64,000 nucleotides of DNA, from contig CAJNOJ010000196.1 of NCBI GenBank assembly GCA_905250025.1, positions 124,001 to 188,000 on the forward strand, read 5' to 3'. The notes below the pieces were generated by a model, which did no database searches, was not told the origin of the DNA, and saw only the letters and a list, made by a program, of their open reading frames with translations. The DNA is from Adineta ricciae (Eukaryota; Rotifera; Eurotatoria; Adinetida; Adinetidae). This document shows, piece after piece, positions 1 through 12,468 of this stretch (positions are counted from its first letter, which is position 1; every line of letters starts with the position of its first letter). The position numbers were made by a program, and so were the translations under genes.

Positions 1-2
1 AA

Positions 3-230
3 GAAATCACCGAATTGTTCATGTTAACTAATTTTTCCATAAATTTCTTATTATATTGCGTTAGTGGACGAATTTTCCGTGATGAATTGATGTTTATTCT
101 TCGATGTCAATGGAAAGATTTGTATAATAAACAAGAAGTAAAGAAACCTATTCGTCCAAAGTGTATCATTCAATTACAAGAATCAACACCGAAACATCGT
201 TCAACACAATACACACACAAATGTCCATGA
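3..230 (+). CDS. Rhodopsin-class GPCR, 3' end (partial)
   Basis: This is the C-terminal end of a seven-transmembrane receptor whose remainder lies upstream of the window. The visible reading frame begins with the end of TM7, in the form NFSINFLLYCVSG, which is the family's NPxxY-like helix end. It is followed by the amphipathic helix-8 segment GRIFRDEL with its aromatic/basic pattern, then a short basic, Thr/Ser-rich cytoplasmic tail, and stops with TGA at 228-230. Peptide receptors of the FMRFamide/orphan type typically look like this, but the ligand cannot be inferred from the tail. A second, distinct GPCR lies at 10595-11683 on the other strand. Confidence 0.75.
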   Translation, partial: EITELFMLTNFSINFLLYCVSGRIFRDELMFILRCQWKDLYNKQEVKKPIRPKCIIQLQESTPKHRSTQYTHKCP

Positions 231-3200
231 AATCAATAAATTAATTTGCATATGAAACATTTCTTTAGTCTTTGTTTTTTTTAAAGAAATAAAAATCTTG
301 AAAAATACTTTTTGCAATGTAATTTGATCAAGTTAATCAAACTTGACTTGTTCGAGATTTTGTATTTATTATGACATTTAATACTTATTATCCAATGAAT
401 GTATATTAGATGAATCCATTTGTTTCGTTGGATATGTTAGAAACTGAGTTTTTACATAAATATTCGCTTCAATTAACATTTGACATCGTTCCGTCAGAAT
501 ATTTGTTTTCGATGTCTGTCAAGATTTTCTACATGAATTAATCGAAAACTGGCGCAATAACTTTTGACAAAGTCTATGTTTAGTTCTTTTATATAATTAT
601 GTCAACACCGAATTCTCGATCATAATTTTCCTTGTTGAGAATGTTAATTAAAGTAGACAAGATGTATTTTGTTTGAAACGTATTCTCCTCCTCTTCATAA
701 TGACAAGTTTATTGAGTTTTAGAAAATCATAAATGAATTAGTTTTGATGTTTCACATCATAGACAACAAATAATAAGTAATACTATTCCTTTTTCTCATC
801 GGAATTTCAACAAAACAACACTATTGAGAAGAATTCTTCGAAATATTTTCGTAATATACACATTAACAAACGTAAATGTATTGATTATTCTATCAATTTT
901 CCTATGTGACGTGTCACTTAACATGTGAAACTAGAAGTTTTCATTTGTAAATTGAAATCAAAGGAAATTCATAAGAACTAATGGTCAATAATATGAAAAG
1001 AATATTAATACAATCTTTCGAGAATTAAGATCTTTATCTTTATTTCTACGAACATTAAAATCAAAATTTCACAAGTGAAAAACAAATTTGATTAGTTTCA
1101 TGTACATCCATTAAAATATATTTGTAATAATCGAGTCGAGACATCTACGATGTACGAGAATTGCAAATGAATGGAATATGAAATCAAGTTAATCATCTTT
1201 GTATGCAGAATCAGTAAATCAACATTGACTTTCTAGGAAAAGTTCATCAGGATGAATATGAGTAGGTTTTGTTTTGTTTTCTTAGTATTCTGATTACCAT
1301 AATGAACATGAAGTTCGTAGGTACATCGTACGATGTCGATGGAAGATGAAAAAAAACCTTTTAGTTAATCTGTGGAATTCTTCCAAATCCGGAAGAAAAT
1401 TAGACGAAATAAAGAAATTTTTTATCAAGAGACAAAATATATTCTATTCGAGTAGTTCAATCTATCTGTTTTGACATTTTGATTATTTTCTATAAATATT
1501 AGTTAAAGTATTTCTTCAGATCAAAGAGACATAAGAAAGTCCACAATTTAATTCCGTATGATTTAGTACTCAAAATATCTCCACAACTGGTTTGATAAGT
1601 GACGCAGAGATATATATATACACAATTCCAGACTTATAATTAAATACTAAGAAAAATTCATTACTAAGTATCACAATTGAAGTATTGATACAGAATATAA
1701 ATATACTTTGTTGTTAACATATTCCTCTTTAGAAATATCTCATAATTTCACATTTTCCACACTTCTTGGATTGATGACAATTGAAGATGTAAGAGATATA
1801 ATTGCAGTGAACATAGGTGTAGACTAAAGTCTTCAATATTCCGTAAAGAATAAAAAACCTTTAGTATGTGTTACTAACATAGAAAATATGAAAACAAAAA
1901 TCGTAGATTCATCCGGAAAGATTTTGGAAATCTTCGAGTTCACTCGATGAAAGATGTGAACTATTTCATAAACAATCCACATTTTGAAAGTTCCCACAAG
2001 GAAACTTAAAAAAATCTACAAATTTTTATTGATATGAATATCGAAATAATTCAATAGTGTCAACATTAGTTTCTTCTTCTCTCGTTCTTTCACATGAACA
2101 AAATCAAGAAGCTTCGTCATTTTCGTAATTCAAATCATTACAAGATAATTATAACTTACAAGAAAATAAATCAGAGACGATTAATTATTACCGAGATATT
2201 TATAGAAAGTGTCCAAAACCATTGACTGTAGTGGATTAGTATAAAAAAAAGATTTCCTTCTAGTCTCAATAATTTTCTCGTACATAAAAGGATATTTCTT
2301 AGACCTGTTGGTGAGTATAGCATTACAAACACCCTCATTATCATCCCTTTTATACGAAGAATATGGGATTATGTCTTAAATTGATAATTACGGTTTTGCT
2401 CGACAAATCTTCTTTGTCAAATTAACATGGAAATATTTTTAATCTAAAAAATATTTCATTGAATGAATCCTCCAACGCAAAAGTTATATAAACTTTCAAT
2501 GATCTAATTGATTTTCATAAAGACTTTCATTTCGATGACCCAAACACCAGACAACATTGATCTATCATTTGCCATTATTTTCATTCTTCATTTTTGTGAT
2601 CTAAAAGAAATAAATATCGAATTTGTTTTAATCTACAATTGTAAGTGTGAGAATGATGATAATCATACTGGACAATAGATCTGTCTACATCCTACAAAAA
2701 GGGTAATGACCCACCGATGGTTTATAGTGTTTTTCTTCTCAATAGTAATTCACATTAGAGAAAATGTTTTTTTTTTGTTAATGAGAGTGACTGTTGACTG
2801 AAATATAGAATTCATGTATCTCCTATTGTCAGAATGTATTCGAATCTTTGAAGAGGATATTGTCGTGTGTAATAAATCGATGAAGTCGAATTAATATTAA
2901 ATTTATTCACGAAAATTTTATTGAATAATCATCTAGAATTTGTGTAACATGAATTTTATGTAGATTTACAAGTGAAAGAAAAGAAATTGTTTATTTTTGA
3001 TTTAAAACTCATTCAAATGAAATCATCTTCATTATCCGTCTAGCCGAAATTGAAATATTCGGATTTCGAAGATATTCTTTTCTTATTATCAAAGTTTATT
3101 GATCGACAATGTAGTCGATGATTTGTAACTTGTGCATATTCAATGTATCATTAATAAACAATTTCATCCAATCTTACTCGATAATTCCAAATATTCTTCC

Positions 3201-4870
3201 ACCCTCAACTACTCGATTATGTAATTTTTTCTCTGTTGCTTTCAACTGTGTACAATAATGTCCGACACAAATAATTAATAAACATTCGATACTTTGATCG
3301 GATTCTCCTTGTAAACAATGGGTTTTCGGTGTTTCAAACTTCATCCTTAAAATCCATTAATCATCAATGACTAATCAAATAAAATTCATTTATCGATCAT
3401 ATACGGATCACCGTGGAATCTTGAATGGTCATTTGATTATCTCATTTCAATGGTACACATTGGAGACAAATAACAATATAAGTCATTGTTGTCAATTAAA
3501 TCTTCAATCAGAGTTAATGCTAAACGAAATTATTTCGATTTGACTAATCCAGATGTGAGTTTTGAAGATCGAAATAACGAAATGTAATTCCTAGAAAAAG
3601 GAATTCTTTATTCTTATCCTTAAACAGATCATTTCGAATAAGAATCCTGCAGAACAACGTTTTCTCCCTTAATTGATCATTCGGTTTCTATAAATAATGA
3701 AAACATCTCAAAATTATGCACATGTAACTTATTCGTTCCTATCAGAAATATCATTTGATCAGTGTTAATAACAAAATCTATTGACTTCTCTTTCCATTGT
3801 GAAGAATCTTCTATTTTGAAAATGTTATTTCACTCTGATTGTCTTGACTGTGACATAAATTCCGCATTATGAAGAAAATTCACAGTAGAAGATCTTTCCT
3901 ACCAATAAGAACCTGAACATTTAATTATTATACTAAACAAAAACGAAACTAGTAACGTGTGTTTGTTATACCAGATTAATTCTTAGATTGATTGTTGATA
4001 TCATACTACTTAAATCAATCGATTGTCCAATTTAAAAAAGCAATGACGACTGATTGTTTTTTCATAGTAAATATGATTAATCATTGTAAAATTACGATAA
4101 GAACGAAATCCATGATAAATTTCTTACAAACATTTAAAATTCTTATTTCAATTGAGTTGTAGTTTTTGTTTTCATTTCTGTTATATGCGTTGCGTTATGA
4201 CATAACACAAATACACTATTCATTCAGATAGGATAATGCGATGAGTAATATAATGAGAAATGTATCGTGCAAACAACACAAAACATTGGAGAGAAGGGAC
4301 CCCTATTGGAAATTTTTTTGATATCATTGAATATGTATTAAGTGTTTCCGAGTGAAAGACATATTCAGAAGAAAATGTGATCAAACGAACAAATATGAAA
4401 GATTTCATAAGAATATGAATAAACGCAACGAATTTCATTGTTCCGATAGCTTGAACAATTATCAATTTGAAATTTTCTCGAAAAAAAATTGTTCAGTGGA
4501 TTGTGCATCTTTTCCGTTCTCCAGCCATTGGTGGCGTGTTTGTGACCCGTGTATTTATTTCTCTTCTATAGAAAATAAAACGTTTTATACTGAATGTTCG
4601 GGTCTGCGCGTCTTTCTTGTTCTGTTTGTCCATCGACCAATCATCAGTGAACGACGTCGTTAGTTAGCTTTTTTTTCTTTATATTTCCTGTCGCTGGTTG
4701 CATCTGTCGAGAAAGGATTCTTTCCTTTTTTTTTCTTTCGTTCTGCGTTCTTCTTTCTAGTCAACAACAAATCATTGCAGAAGCACGACACTCGGTTGAA
4801 AAAGTGTATAATTGTTTATCTTGTATTGATAAAAGAACTTCTTTTGCTGTATTTTCGAGTACGAACAACG
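231..4870. other. Gene-poor AT-rich stretch
   Basis: No reading frame here has protein-like composition or splice-compatible neighbours. The sequence is AT-rich with short homopolymer runs and a small AT microsatellite near 1610. The last 200-250 bases before 4871 are pyrimidine-rich and probably hold the promoter and 5' UTR of the TEX2-like gene. A 4.6 kb interval without genes is large compared with the 0.1-1 kb spacing in most of the window. I see no tRNA, transposase or tandem repeat in it. Confidence 0.5.
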
Positions 4871-7800
4871 ATGAGTAGTGACGATCATCATCATCATCAC
4901 CATTCGCACAAACCCAAAGTTCTAGACAAAATTTCCCATAAAATTGCCAATCTCAAGGAAGATATTGTCGAAGCTGTTCGTGATCGAACACATTCAACAT
5001 CATCCGACCGTCGAAGTTCAATATCGAGCGATAATCTTTCTGTTAACTTAAGTAGTGTATCATCTATACTACATGGCGATGTACCACCGATGAATTCCGA
5101 CACGGGATCAATGTTCAAAGGCTACGGTATGTATCGAGGTTATATAAAGGTGTGTTTTTTACATTGCGCACTCTGTGAACCGAAGAAAGAAAAAAATTCT
5201 ACTTTTTTACAAGATCAATAAAAAGTAAAAATAAGGATACTTTTCCATTTTGTAGCTGAGTATGCAAATGTTCGATTACAAAACGTTTAAGACGATTTAT
5301 GTAAAAATCATAACTCATCCGTTAGTACACAAATGCTAATCTTGGGCGGAGGTATCTTATGTAGATAGTTCAATTTTCAACTAACCTTCCGATTTTTGAA
5401 TTTTGTGGAAAAAATGTGATTTCACTCTTATTCGCTTTCGTACAGATACAACATCGTTATCGTCAATTCATTCATCAGTATCCACGACTTCAACGTCGGC
5501 TAGTGCTGCACCTGTTCGTCATGGTATTGATCAATTAGCAATAAATATGGGTTTCGGTGGAAGAAGATCAAGTATTGTGAATTCTGCAAATGTTTCAACA
5601 GGATCAACGACTTCGTCATTGGTGACTGATACATCAAATCCTGTATTTTTACCTACATTAACACCTTCGAATTCAGTTCAAACATTTAATTCATCAGATA
5701 ATATTTCATTAGATCGAGAAATTTTCAATGAAACAAAAGATGAAATAAAAGAGCGTACAATAACAAAAATCGATCCAGTAGAAATGGTGGCCGAACCTGC
5801 TGTTGTTGCTGTTCCAAAGGATCCTGTTCGACGAGCAGCTATGCTCTTAGCTGGCCCAAAATTCCAATTGAATTACAAGGAACTTCCTAAAGAGAAATTA
5901 CCAATCAATACTGATATGATCTATTCAGTTGCAGTGAGTGTTTTGATTTAATTATGAAAAAATTCATATCTTGATTTTTNCAGTAGAAATGGTGGCCGAA
6001 CCTGCTGTTGTTGCTGTTCCAAAGGATCCTGTTCGACGAGCAGCTATGCTCTTAGCTGGCCCAAAATTCCAATTGAATTACAAGGAACTTCCTACAGAGA
6101 AATTACCAATCAATACTGATATGATTTATTCAGTTGCAGTGAGTGTTTTGATTTAATTATGAAAAAATTCATATCTTGATTTTTGACAGATCGTCGTTGG
6201 ATTAATTTCGCTTATCTTTGCAATGTGGAAACCTGTATCGTCGTATTTCTCTGGAGCAATCGTTGGTTGTTTATTTGCGGGTGCATTATTTTATATATTT
6301 GTCCGAACATTTATCAATGCAAAAATCGAGGAAAATGGTATTGAAGAATGGGTGGATTTTCCCGCTTTAGAAACGATGTTAGCCAAATGTGACAAAGAGG
6401 ACAAGAACACGAATATTCAAGTTGGTTTTCATTGACTTTTTTTTTCGTTGAGAAATATTTGCATTTGTTTTCTTTTAGGTCACAGGAGCATCGATTGCGT
6501 TTCAAAGTTATGATGCGGATCGTGACGATGATTTTGCACGTTACCCATGTGATATTCGTCTGGATGGATATCGACTTATCATTCAACTTGCAAGTAAACC
6601 TTGGGGTGAAGATAAAAAAGCAGATAAAGATATGAAATTTATTGGATATAGAGAATACTTAATCAAAGGTGCGTCTTTACCATTCGAAGATCTTATTTTT
6701 ATTTTTATAATTTGTTCAGAAGCACGAATGATTCTCGTCCCTGAAGCAACGTTAACACGTGCAAAATATTGGATGAATGACTATCCAATTGTTATTCAAG
6801 ATTTACAAATTCTCGACAAACAGATTCATAACAAACAGCTACTTGAAAAATCAAAACTTGATGCAAATGATTTCTTTACAAACACTGCAACGATCCTTTC
6901 TATCTGGTTCGAAACTGCTCCACAAAAAGAAGAATGGTTTCATAAGTAAATTTTAATCAAGCGAAATTTTTCATTTCTTCGATTTTACCTTTCGTTTAGA
7001 CTTTCATTAGTTTTACGAAAAGGAAAAGAAGAGATCGAACGAACGAATATTCTCACTGGAGGATCAAATCCTTCTCTCTTATCATCAGTTTCTAGTTCAT
7101 CATTATATCGTCGTCTAGCGCAAACTGATTCGGATACTGAACTTGTACCAGGTCCTGTAATGGAATCTGATATCGAAGCTGCAATTACCGAAACTCAAGC
7201 CAATGCAGAAGAATTGCAACAAAAAGCTAAAGTATGTTGAACGAAATTACATTCTCTCTTCGGATATCTGAACGAATCAGAAGGTTTGAGTTCGAATTTC
7301 CTACAATTTCAGAAACCTCCTCTTTGTAAACCTATTAAATCGCCTTCGGTATGTAAAACATCACGAAATCCTTTCGTTAGTCATTCAATTCACTTTGTGA
7401 TATGTAAATTGTCCTTATTGTCTTGTGCACATTGAATATTTCTTTGTAGATCATCGAACCCGAGAATGACGAAGTTGATGCCAGTGGAACACATCGAACA
7501 GCAGCAAGAAAATCGAGGAGAACAACTCCAAACAATGCTTGTTTACAAAAAGTTCTTCAATCACCAGAATGTTTAGACGAAGCTGCAATAACAATCAATT
7601 TTCTTACTCGTCGCTTACTTTGCGATATGTTTGATATTCCTGTTTTTAAAGATTTGATCAAAACAAAAGTCGAAATGAAACTAAAAGAAGTCGCTGTATG
7701 TGTTCAAATGAGAAAGTTTCATTGTTACGAATTGATTTATTTTGTAATAGGTAAAAATTCTCAAAAATCTTCGTGTTACATCGATTGATATCGGAAATAC

Positions 7801-8946
7801 ATTTCCCGTTATTTTAAAAATCGAACCCATGCAATGGAATACTCAAGGAATCTGGTTTAATCTATTTGTTTATTATCGTGGAAATTTCAAGTAAATGAAA
7901 AAGTTGAAAAAGCAAATTTATATTCTGTTTTGTCTAGATTATCGGTACGAACAAATGTTTTACTTCAGAAATTGACCAATTACGATCCAAAGAAACATAA
8001 ACCAATCTTTGCTCAACATCATTCAGCACAACTTGTTCATAAAGATGATGAACGAATTGATGAAAATGATTTAGTTCAACGACAAAAGCTTTTAGCTAAA
8101 GAGCCCGAAATTCCCGAAATGTAATTTCAAAAACAAAATCATCATTCTTCTCGAAAATCTTGATCATTTAGGGCAGTAACACGAAAAGTCGGTTTAGCAT
8201 TGACCAATTTGGCGTTAAACAAATACTTTCAAATGTTTGCAAATATTCCATTCGTTAAAAATTTATTTGAGAAATTCTCGGAAAAAGAAGTCGGAGCTGA
8301 TGTTGAAGTGACCGGCTTCAGTGGAATACTCACCGTAAGTTTCAAAACCGAATTTATTTTTACATTCATTTTCGAATTTACATCTATCAGTTAAACATTC
8401 CTCCACCACCAAGTGATCGAATTTGGTAAAGACAGCAATCGTTCGTTTGAAGTTTTCATTTTTTATTTTATTTACAGGGTGGGATTTCCAGAAATGCCGG
8501 ATATTAGTATTAAAGTCGTACCTGTCTACGGTGAAAATCAATATGCATATACATTACTTCAAGATTTCTTATCTGCAAAAGTTCGAGCGGAATTGAAGGT
8601 TTGAAAATGTCAACTATCTTTTCATTTTAAACACGAAATCTTCTCATATTTTCAGAGACTTGTGGTCCTACCAGCAATGGATGATCAACTTCTTCCGTTC
8701 TTTCGTGATTGGGCCATTGATATCATGTAAGTTAAAAAGCAATATCTCATCAATAATCTCATTCTTTTCGTGTTATATTCCAGTGGTCAAATTGTATCTA
8801 AACCAATCAATCCATCAACAGATAATTACAAAGAAAAATTGAATGCTCAAACATCAGTTCGAGCTGGATTAGAAGAATATAATAATATGAAAGAGACGAA
8901 ACCTTCAACATCTACATTATCAGCTTTCGAGTCAACTCAACTTTAA
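4871..8946 (+). CDS. TEX2: TEX2/Nvj2-like SMP-domain lipid-transfer protein
   Basis: Fifteen exons join into a 926-residue protein: 4871-5126, 5446-5933, 6190-6420, 6479-6668, 6720-6945, 7000-7231, 7313-7348, 7450-7695, 7751-7890, 7938-8120, 8172-8334, 8391-8425, 8478-8598, 8656-8726 and 8784-8946. Introns are mostly about 50 bp. The N-terminus is Ser/Thr-rich and starts with a six-His run. Two adjacent membrane segments follow at about 249-286, then a PH-like domain with a W-x-D-F-P segment. A C-terminal SMP domain at about 570-870 ends near LLPFFRDW. TEX2 family proteins are ER-anchored and move lipids at membrane contact sites (Nvj2 in yeast). The assembly carries a duplicated piece of exon 2 (5981-6184). 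Splicing from 5933 to 6190 skips it and keeps the frame, so the gene is probably intact. Confidence 0.9.
5776..5979 (+). repeat. Duplicated contig end, copy 1 (end of TEX2 exon 2 plus intron)
   Basis: These 204 bases recur at 5981-6184 with two visible substitutions (aaa/aca in one codon and atc/att in another). A single N at 5980 separates the copies. This is what unmerged, overlapping contig ends from two alleles look like, rather than a biological tandem duplication. Confidence 0.85.
5981..6184 (+). repeat. Duplicated contig end, copy 2
   Basis: This is the second copy of the 204-base overlap. It continues seamlessly into the intron's acceptor at 6189 and exon 3 of the TEX2-like gene, so it represents the true right-hand contig. 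The two mismatches to copy 1 are consistent with roughly 1% allelic divergence. Confidence 0.85.
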
Positions 8947-9439
8947 CAAATTTTATGTTTCATTAGTCTTTTGTGTATTTTAATCCAGCCATTTTTTTTT
9001 CTTATACATGTACATAAGTGTTAATTATTATTAAACAGGCGAAAAAAAAGTGTTGTAAGCGAATAAAATCAGTCGTTAAGAGAACCCATCTATCGAAGAG
9101 AAAAACCGATGGTGTCAGTATATAACAATGTCGTTCTCTATTCGATGATTCAACTTTCCTTCGGAATACTATTGAGAACCACATAAGAATATTCTTGTAT
9201 TTGTTATTTGGTCGGACCAGTCACATTGCTTTCGACACGAGACTCTTCATTTGTTCTCGTTTGGTAGTCGTTGTGTTTTTCTTCTCTCGTTCTTTTGTCG
9301 ATCAAAAATACATGAATAGCAATTGTGACATGTAAATATGAAAGGGACTGTTTGAATCTCTCATTGAAAAGTTAGTCATCATTATGATTTCACAGTTATC
9401 TTGACGGAAAATTGCATTTTCGTGTTTTTTCTCTCAATA
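8947..9439. other. Intergenic, TEX2 to CREST gene
   Basis: About 490 bases between two plus-strand genes. The first part should be the TEX2 3' UTR (AATAAA-like signal near 9060). The rest is presumably the promoter of the downstream gene. No further gene is visible. Confidence 0.5.
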
Positions 9440-10483
9440 ATGTTCGATGTTGATACTCGTCAAGATATTTATACAAAAAAAGATATTAAGACACAATCAG
9501 TCAGCAGATCAAACATTCGAATTAAAAGATTTTGTCGAAGATTACCTACACAAGTTAACCATACAGATCAATTTCTGAAAATATCTACCGTACTGACATG
9601 TATTTTCATAACAATGATCTTTTCGGTAAGTTTTTCTTCATTTTCTTGAAGAATGTTTTATGATTGTATTTATTTGAAGTGTTATTGTATTATATATGGT
9701 CCTATTGGTTCTATAAACAAAGGATTGTTCATCTTATTATCGATTTTATTTTGGTGTTTTTATATGATTCTATTTATTCCTCCTATTCGTTATTATCAAT
9801 GGTATCAACGTGTTGCTGATCGACGCTCATTATGTCAAATAATTCCTACATTTGCATATGTAAATGTTCCAAATGTACTCAATGTCTTATCAAATATTCC
9901 ATTGATATTTATTGGAACATTTGGTATTCTTTTACTTTCATCATCGAAAAGCATCGTTCGTCAAAATACATTCGAACAATTTACTTGGATCATATTTTTT
10001 ATATGTGTTACTTTGACTTCTATTTGCTCATCTTATTATCATTTTCGACCAACAAATCGTTCTCCTCTTTGGAATCATTTTCCGATATCCATTGGATTTT
10101 TATCACTGATCACCCTGCTCATTGATGAACGTATTAATCCCGTTCTTAGTCGAATTCTCTTTCCATTTCTAATCATTTCTAATTTGACATCATGTATTTA
10201 CTGGTATTATCAAGATGATCTTCGTCCTCATCTTCTTATTCAATTTTTCCCGATGATTTATATTCCATTCTTATTGTTAATATCATCATCAGTCTATAGT
10301 CAAACATCTTGTTACGTCTATGCGTGTTTTCTTTGTATATTGGCACAATTGAGTGAAATAGGAGATAAACAAGTATTTCGTTTTACATCGAAAATAATTA
10401 GCGGACATACGCTGAAACATATTCTATCTGCGTGCAGTTTTCTCATTATTTTGTATATGTTAAAAGTTCGAGTCATTTTGTAA
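9440..10483 (+). CDS. CREST-superfamily (alkaline-ceramidase-like) membrane hydrolase
   Basis: Two exons (9440-9625 and 9680-10483, intron 54 bp, phase 0) give a 329-residue multi-pass protein. After a basic N-terminal tail comes TM1. Next is ADRRSL followed by NVPNVLNVLSNIPLIFIG, the SNxPF-type motif of bacterial-type members. The Ser and His landmarks SSYYHFRP are present, and the C-terminal GHTLKHIL supplies the HxxxH motif of this metal-dependent family. Known members are alkaline ceramidases and related hydrolases acting on lipid amides, but substrate cannot be told here. Where bacterial homologs usually have W-D-R-L-P this protein has W-N-H-F-P, so an acidic residue near the active site may be lost. 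The motif spacing is more bacterial than animal ACER-like, which suggests horizontal acquisition. Confidence 0.7.
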
Positions 10484-10594
10484 AAGAGATGTTTTGTTCG
10501 TTGTGTATGTTTATTCAAGCAACTTGAAAAGTTATTTCGTTTCTTTTTCTTCAAAATAAACATAGGTCGAATATATTTTTCAGGATTAATCTTT

Positions 10595-11683
10595 TCATTT
10601 TCTATTCATCGTGGTTATTCTTCTCTTTGTTTTTAATGTAACTATTGGTTCGACTGATATGTGATTTCGATGAAAAATTACGACCATAAATCCCTGTCCT
10701 CGATGTAAATCACGCCATAAACCAAAGAGACAAACAAAAGGGCAGAGAGTGGTTGTCAAATAAGGTAAATAAACAAAATATTCCAAGAAAAGCATTAAGG
10801 AAGTCGGCGATTGCATTTGTGTAAAAGAATTAATCTGTCCGGAAACTAAAAATGGCATCCAACATATGGTGTAAAGTGATGCGACGCTAATCAATTGAAA
10901 AAACATTCGAGCATTTTTCGACCAAAGTTGAGTTTGCTGCATGCGATGTTTGTGTCGCAAGATTCGAATAGTCAGAACAACATTTGCAATGACAAGAATC
11001 AACATCGGTGTGCCATGATCAACCAACCACGAGAAAACTTGCCAAAATGGAATATACATATAACAAGGTGCACCACACCAAAAAATAAAATAGAAAAATT
11101 CATTTGTACATGGAAATAAGAAGACGAGAAATATATAGAAAAGTACAGGGAAAACAAAACAACATGTTAAAGGGAGATAATGAAGAACAAGTTTGTGTTT
11201 GTTTAGAAAAGCTGAATGAAAGATAAACAGGTGTCTTTCAATACTTCCGACCGCTGTTGTCCATAGACTCATACCGATGAGTGAAGCACTCATGAAACAC
11301 CACCATTGACAAAACATTGGTGAAGCAACAGCTGCGAAATTTAAACGAAGAAATGCCAATGACAAGGGTAACTCAGCAGTTGCCTATAGAAAAGAAAAGT
11401 AATGACAATGAGAAAGAGAGAACAAGTGAATTAATGTAGTTAGTTAAACCTGAATGAAATTGATGATGATTATACAAATGATGAACAAGTTTGTATCACG
11501 ACGACGAACTTCCGGTGTATGAAGGATCCGGTAGAAGAGATATATTGAACAGAGAATCGATGGAACAAGTAAAATTATTAAAAAATTGAAAATGATCATT
11601 CGACTTTGGGGAATTGTAGATATGAAGTCATTGGTCGGTAAAGAAGAAATTGTTGTATTGTCTAACTGTGACGACATTTTCAA
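10595..11683 (-). CDS. Rhodopsin-class GPCR, orphan
   Basis: Two exons on the minus strand (11683-11450 and 11383-10595, intron about 66 bp, phase 0) encode 340 residues. The short extracellular N-terminus carries N-glycosylation sequons. Seven hydrophobic segments follow: TM1 near residues 25-48, TM3 ending in SIERHLFIFH (ERH in place of E/DRY), TM6 with TICWMPF (CWxP motif) and TM7 with a Pro-containing TLCPFVCLFG in place of NPxxY. The cytoplasmic tail is basic. The altered DRY and NPxxY motifs place it among the divergent orphan receptors that are numerous in bdelloid genomes. The ligand is unknown. The gene converges on the CREST gene, with only about 110 bases between their stops. I could not assign it to a named receptor family. 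Confidence 0.85.
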
Positions 11684-12468
11684 CGATGCAATTCAGTGTA
11701 TAGCTCAGAATTTTTCCATCTCAGCTTTTATACTCAAAAATCACGCGCCGGAAAACTATGAAATTAAGAGCTATTTACTTATTGGCAACAAACATGAGAA
11801 GCCTCTTGAAAGGGATTTTCATGCTGCTTTTAAATTCACAAGAAAATTTATGAGATTAAAAATACAGATCAAATTGACAACGAAGTAAACTCATTGCTCC
11901 TAATAGTCTTACGTGTGTAACATCAAGTCACGAGAAAATCTAAAAACAGAGTGACTTTCTGTGAGAAAAGAATCTGCTTGTAATCTGAACAATTAAATAA
12001 TTATATTCAAGAATAAGAAGTCTAACAAAGTTGAATTGTTTGTTTGGCACTGCTTGGTCTCGTCTGGAATTCATTAGTTTGTGAAAAGTTCTTTTGTTTT
12101 AATGTAGTTTTTATAAGAACGAAGGTAATATTCGCATCTTCAAGTGAGAATTCAAATATGTTATTTTAAAAGGAACAAAGAGTTTAAAACAAGACAATAA
12201 GTTCTTTTTGTTAAATATGAAAAGTCCTTAAAGTTGAACGATGTTTTTCTTCCATCAGTCGGTAATCTTCGCTGAAAGCCATTGAATATTTAATGTCACA
12301 GTTTATTTTAAGAAGTAAGTCATTCTATAGTCAGCATGATATTGAAATTGCGAACCGATTATAATGATGAATTTGCATTTTTTTTTTCGGATTCGTTATC
12401 TTGTGCACATATAAAGAATGAGAAAATGGAACATGTTTTATCATTTCACAACGATTATTTTTGTCAAT
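11684..12468. other. Divergent intergenic region
   Basis: This region lies between the GPCR (minus) and cathepsin L (plus) starts and must contain both promoters. The base composition is AT-rich. Open frames on the plus strand are short and antisense to the GPCR's first exon. No repeat or RNA gene is recognised. Confidence 0.5.

Noticed and set aside
4352..4663. 103-codon plus-strand frame before TEX2
   Set aside because: Low-complexity composition, no motif, and it overlaps the likely TEX2 promoter/UTR.
10895..11119. Plus-strand frame antisense to the GPCR
   Set aside because: It is a shadow of the receptor gene, with no independent features.
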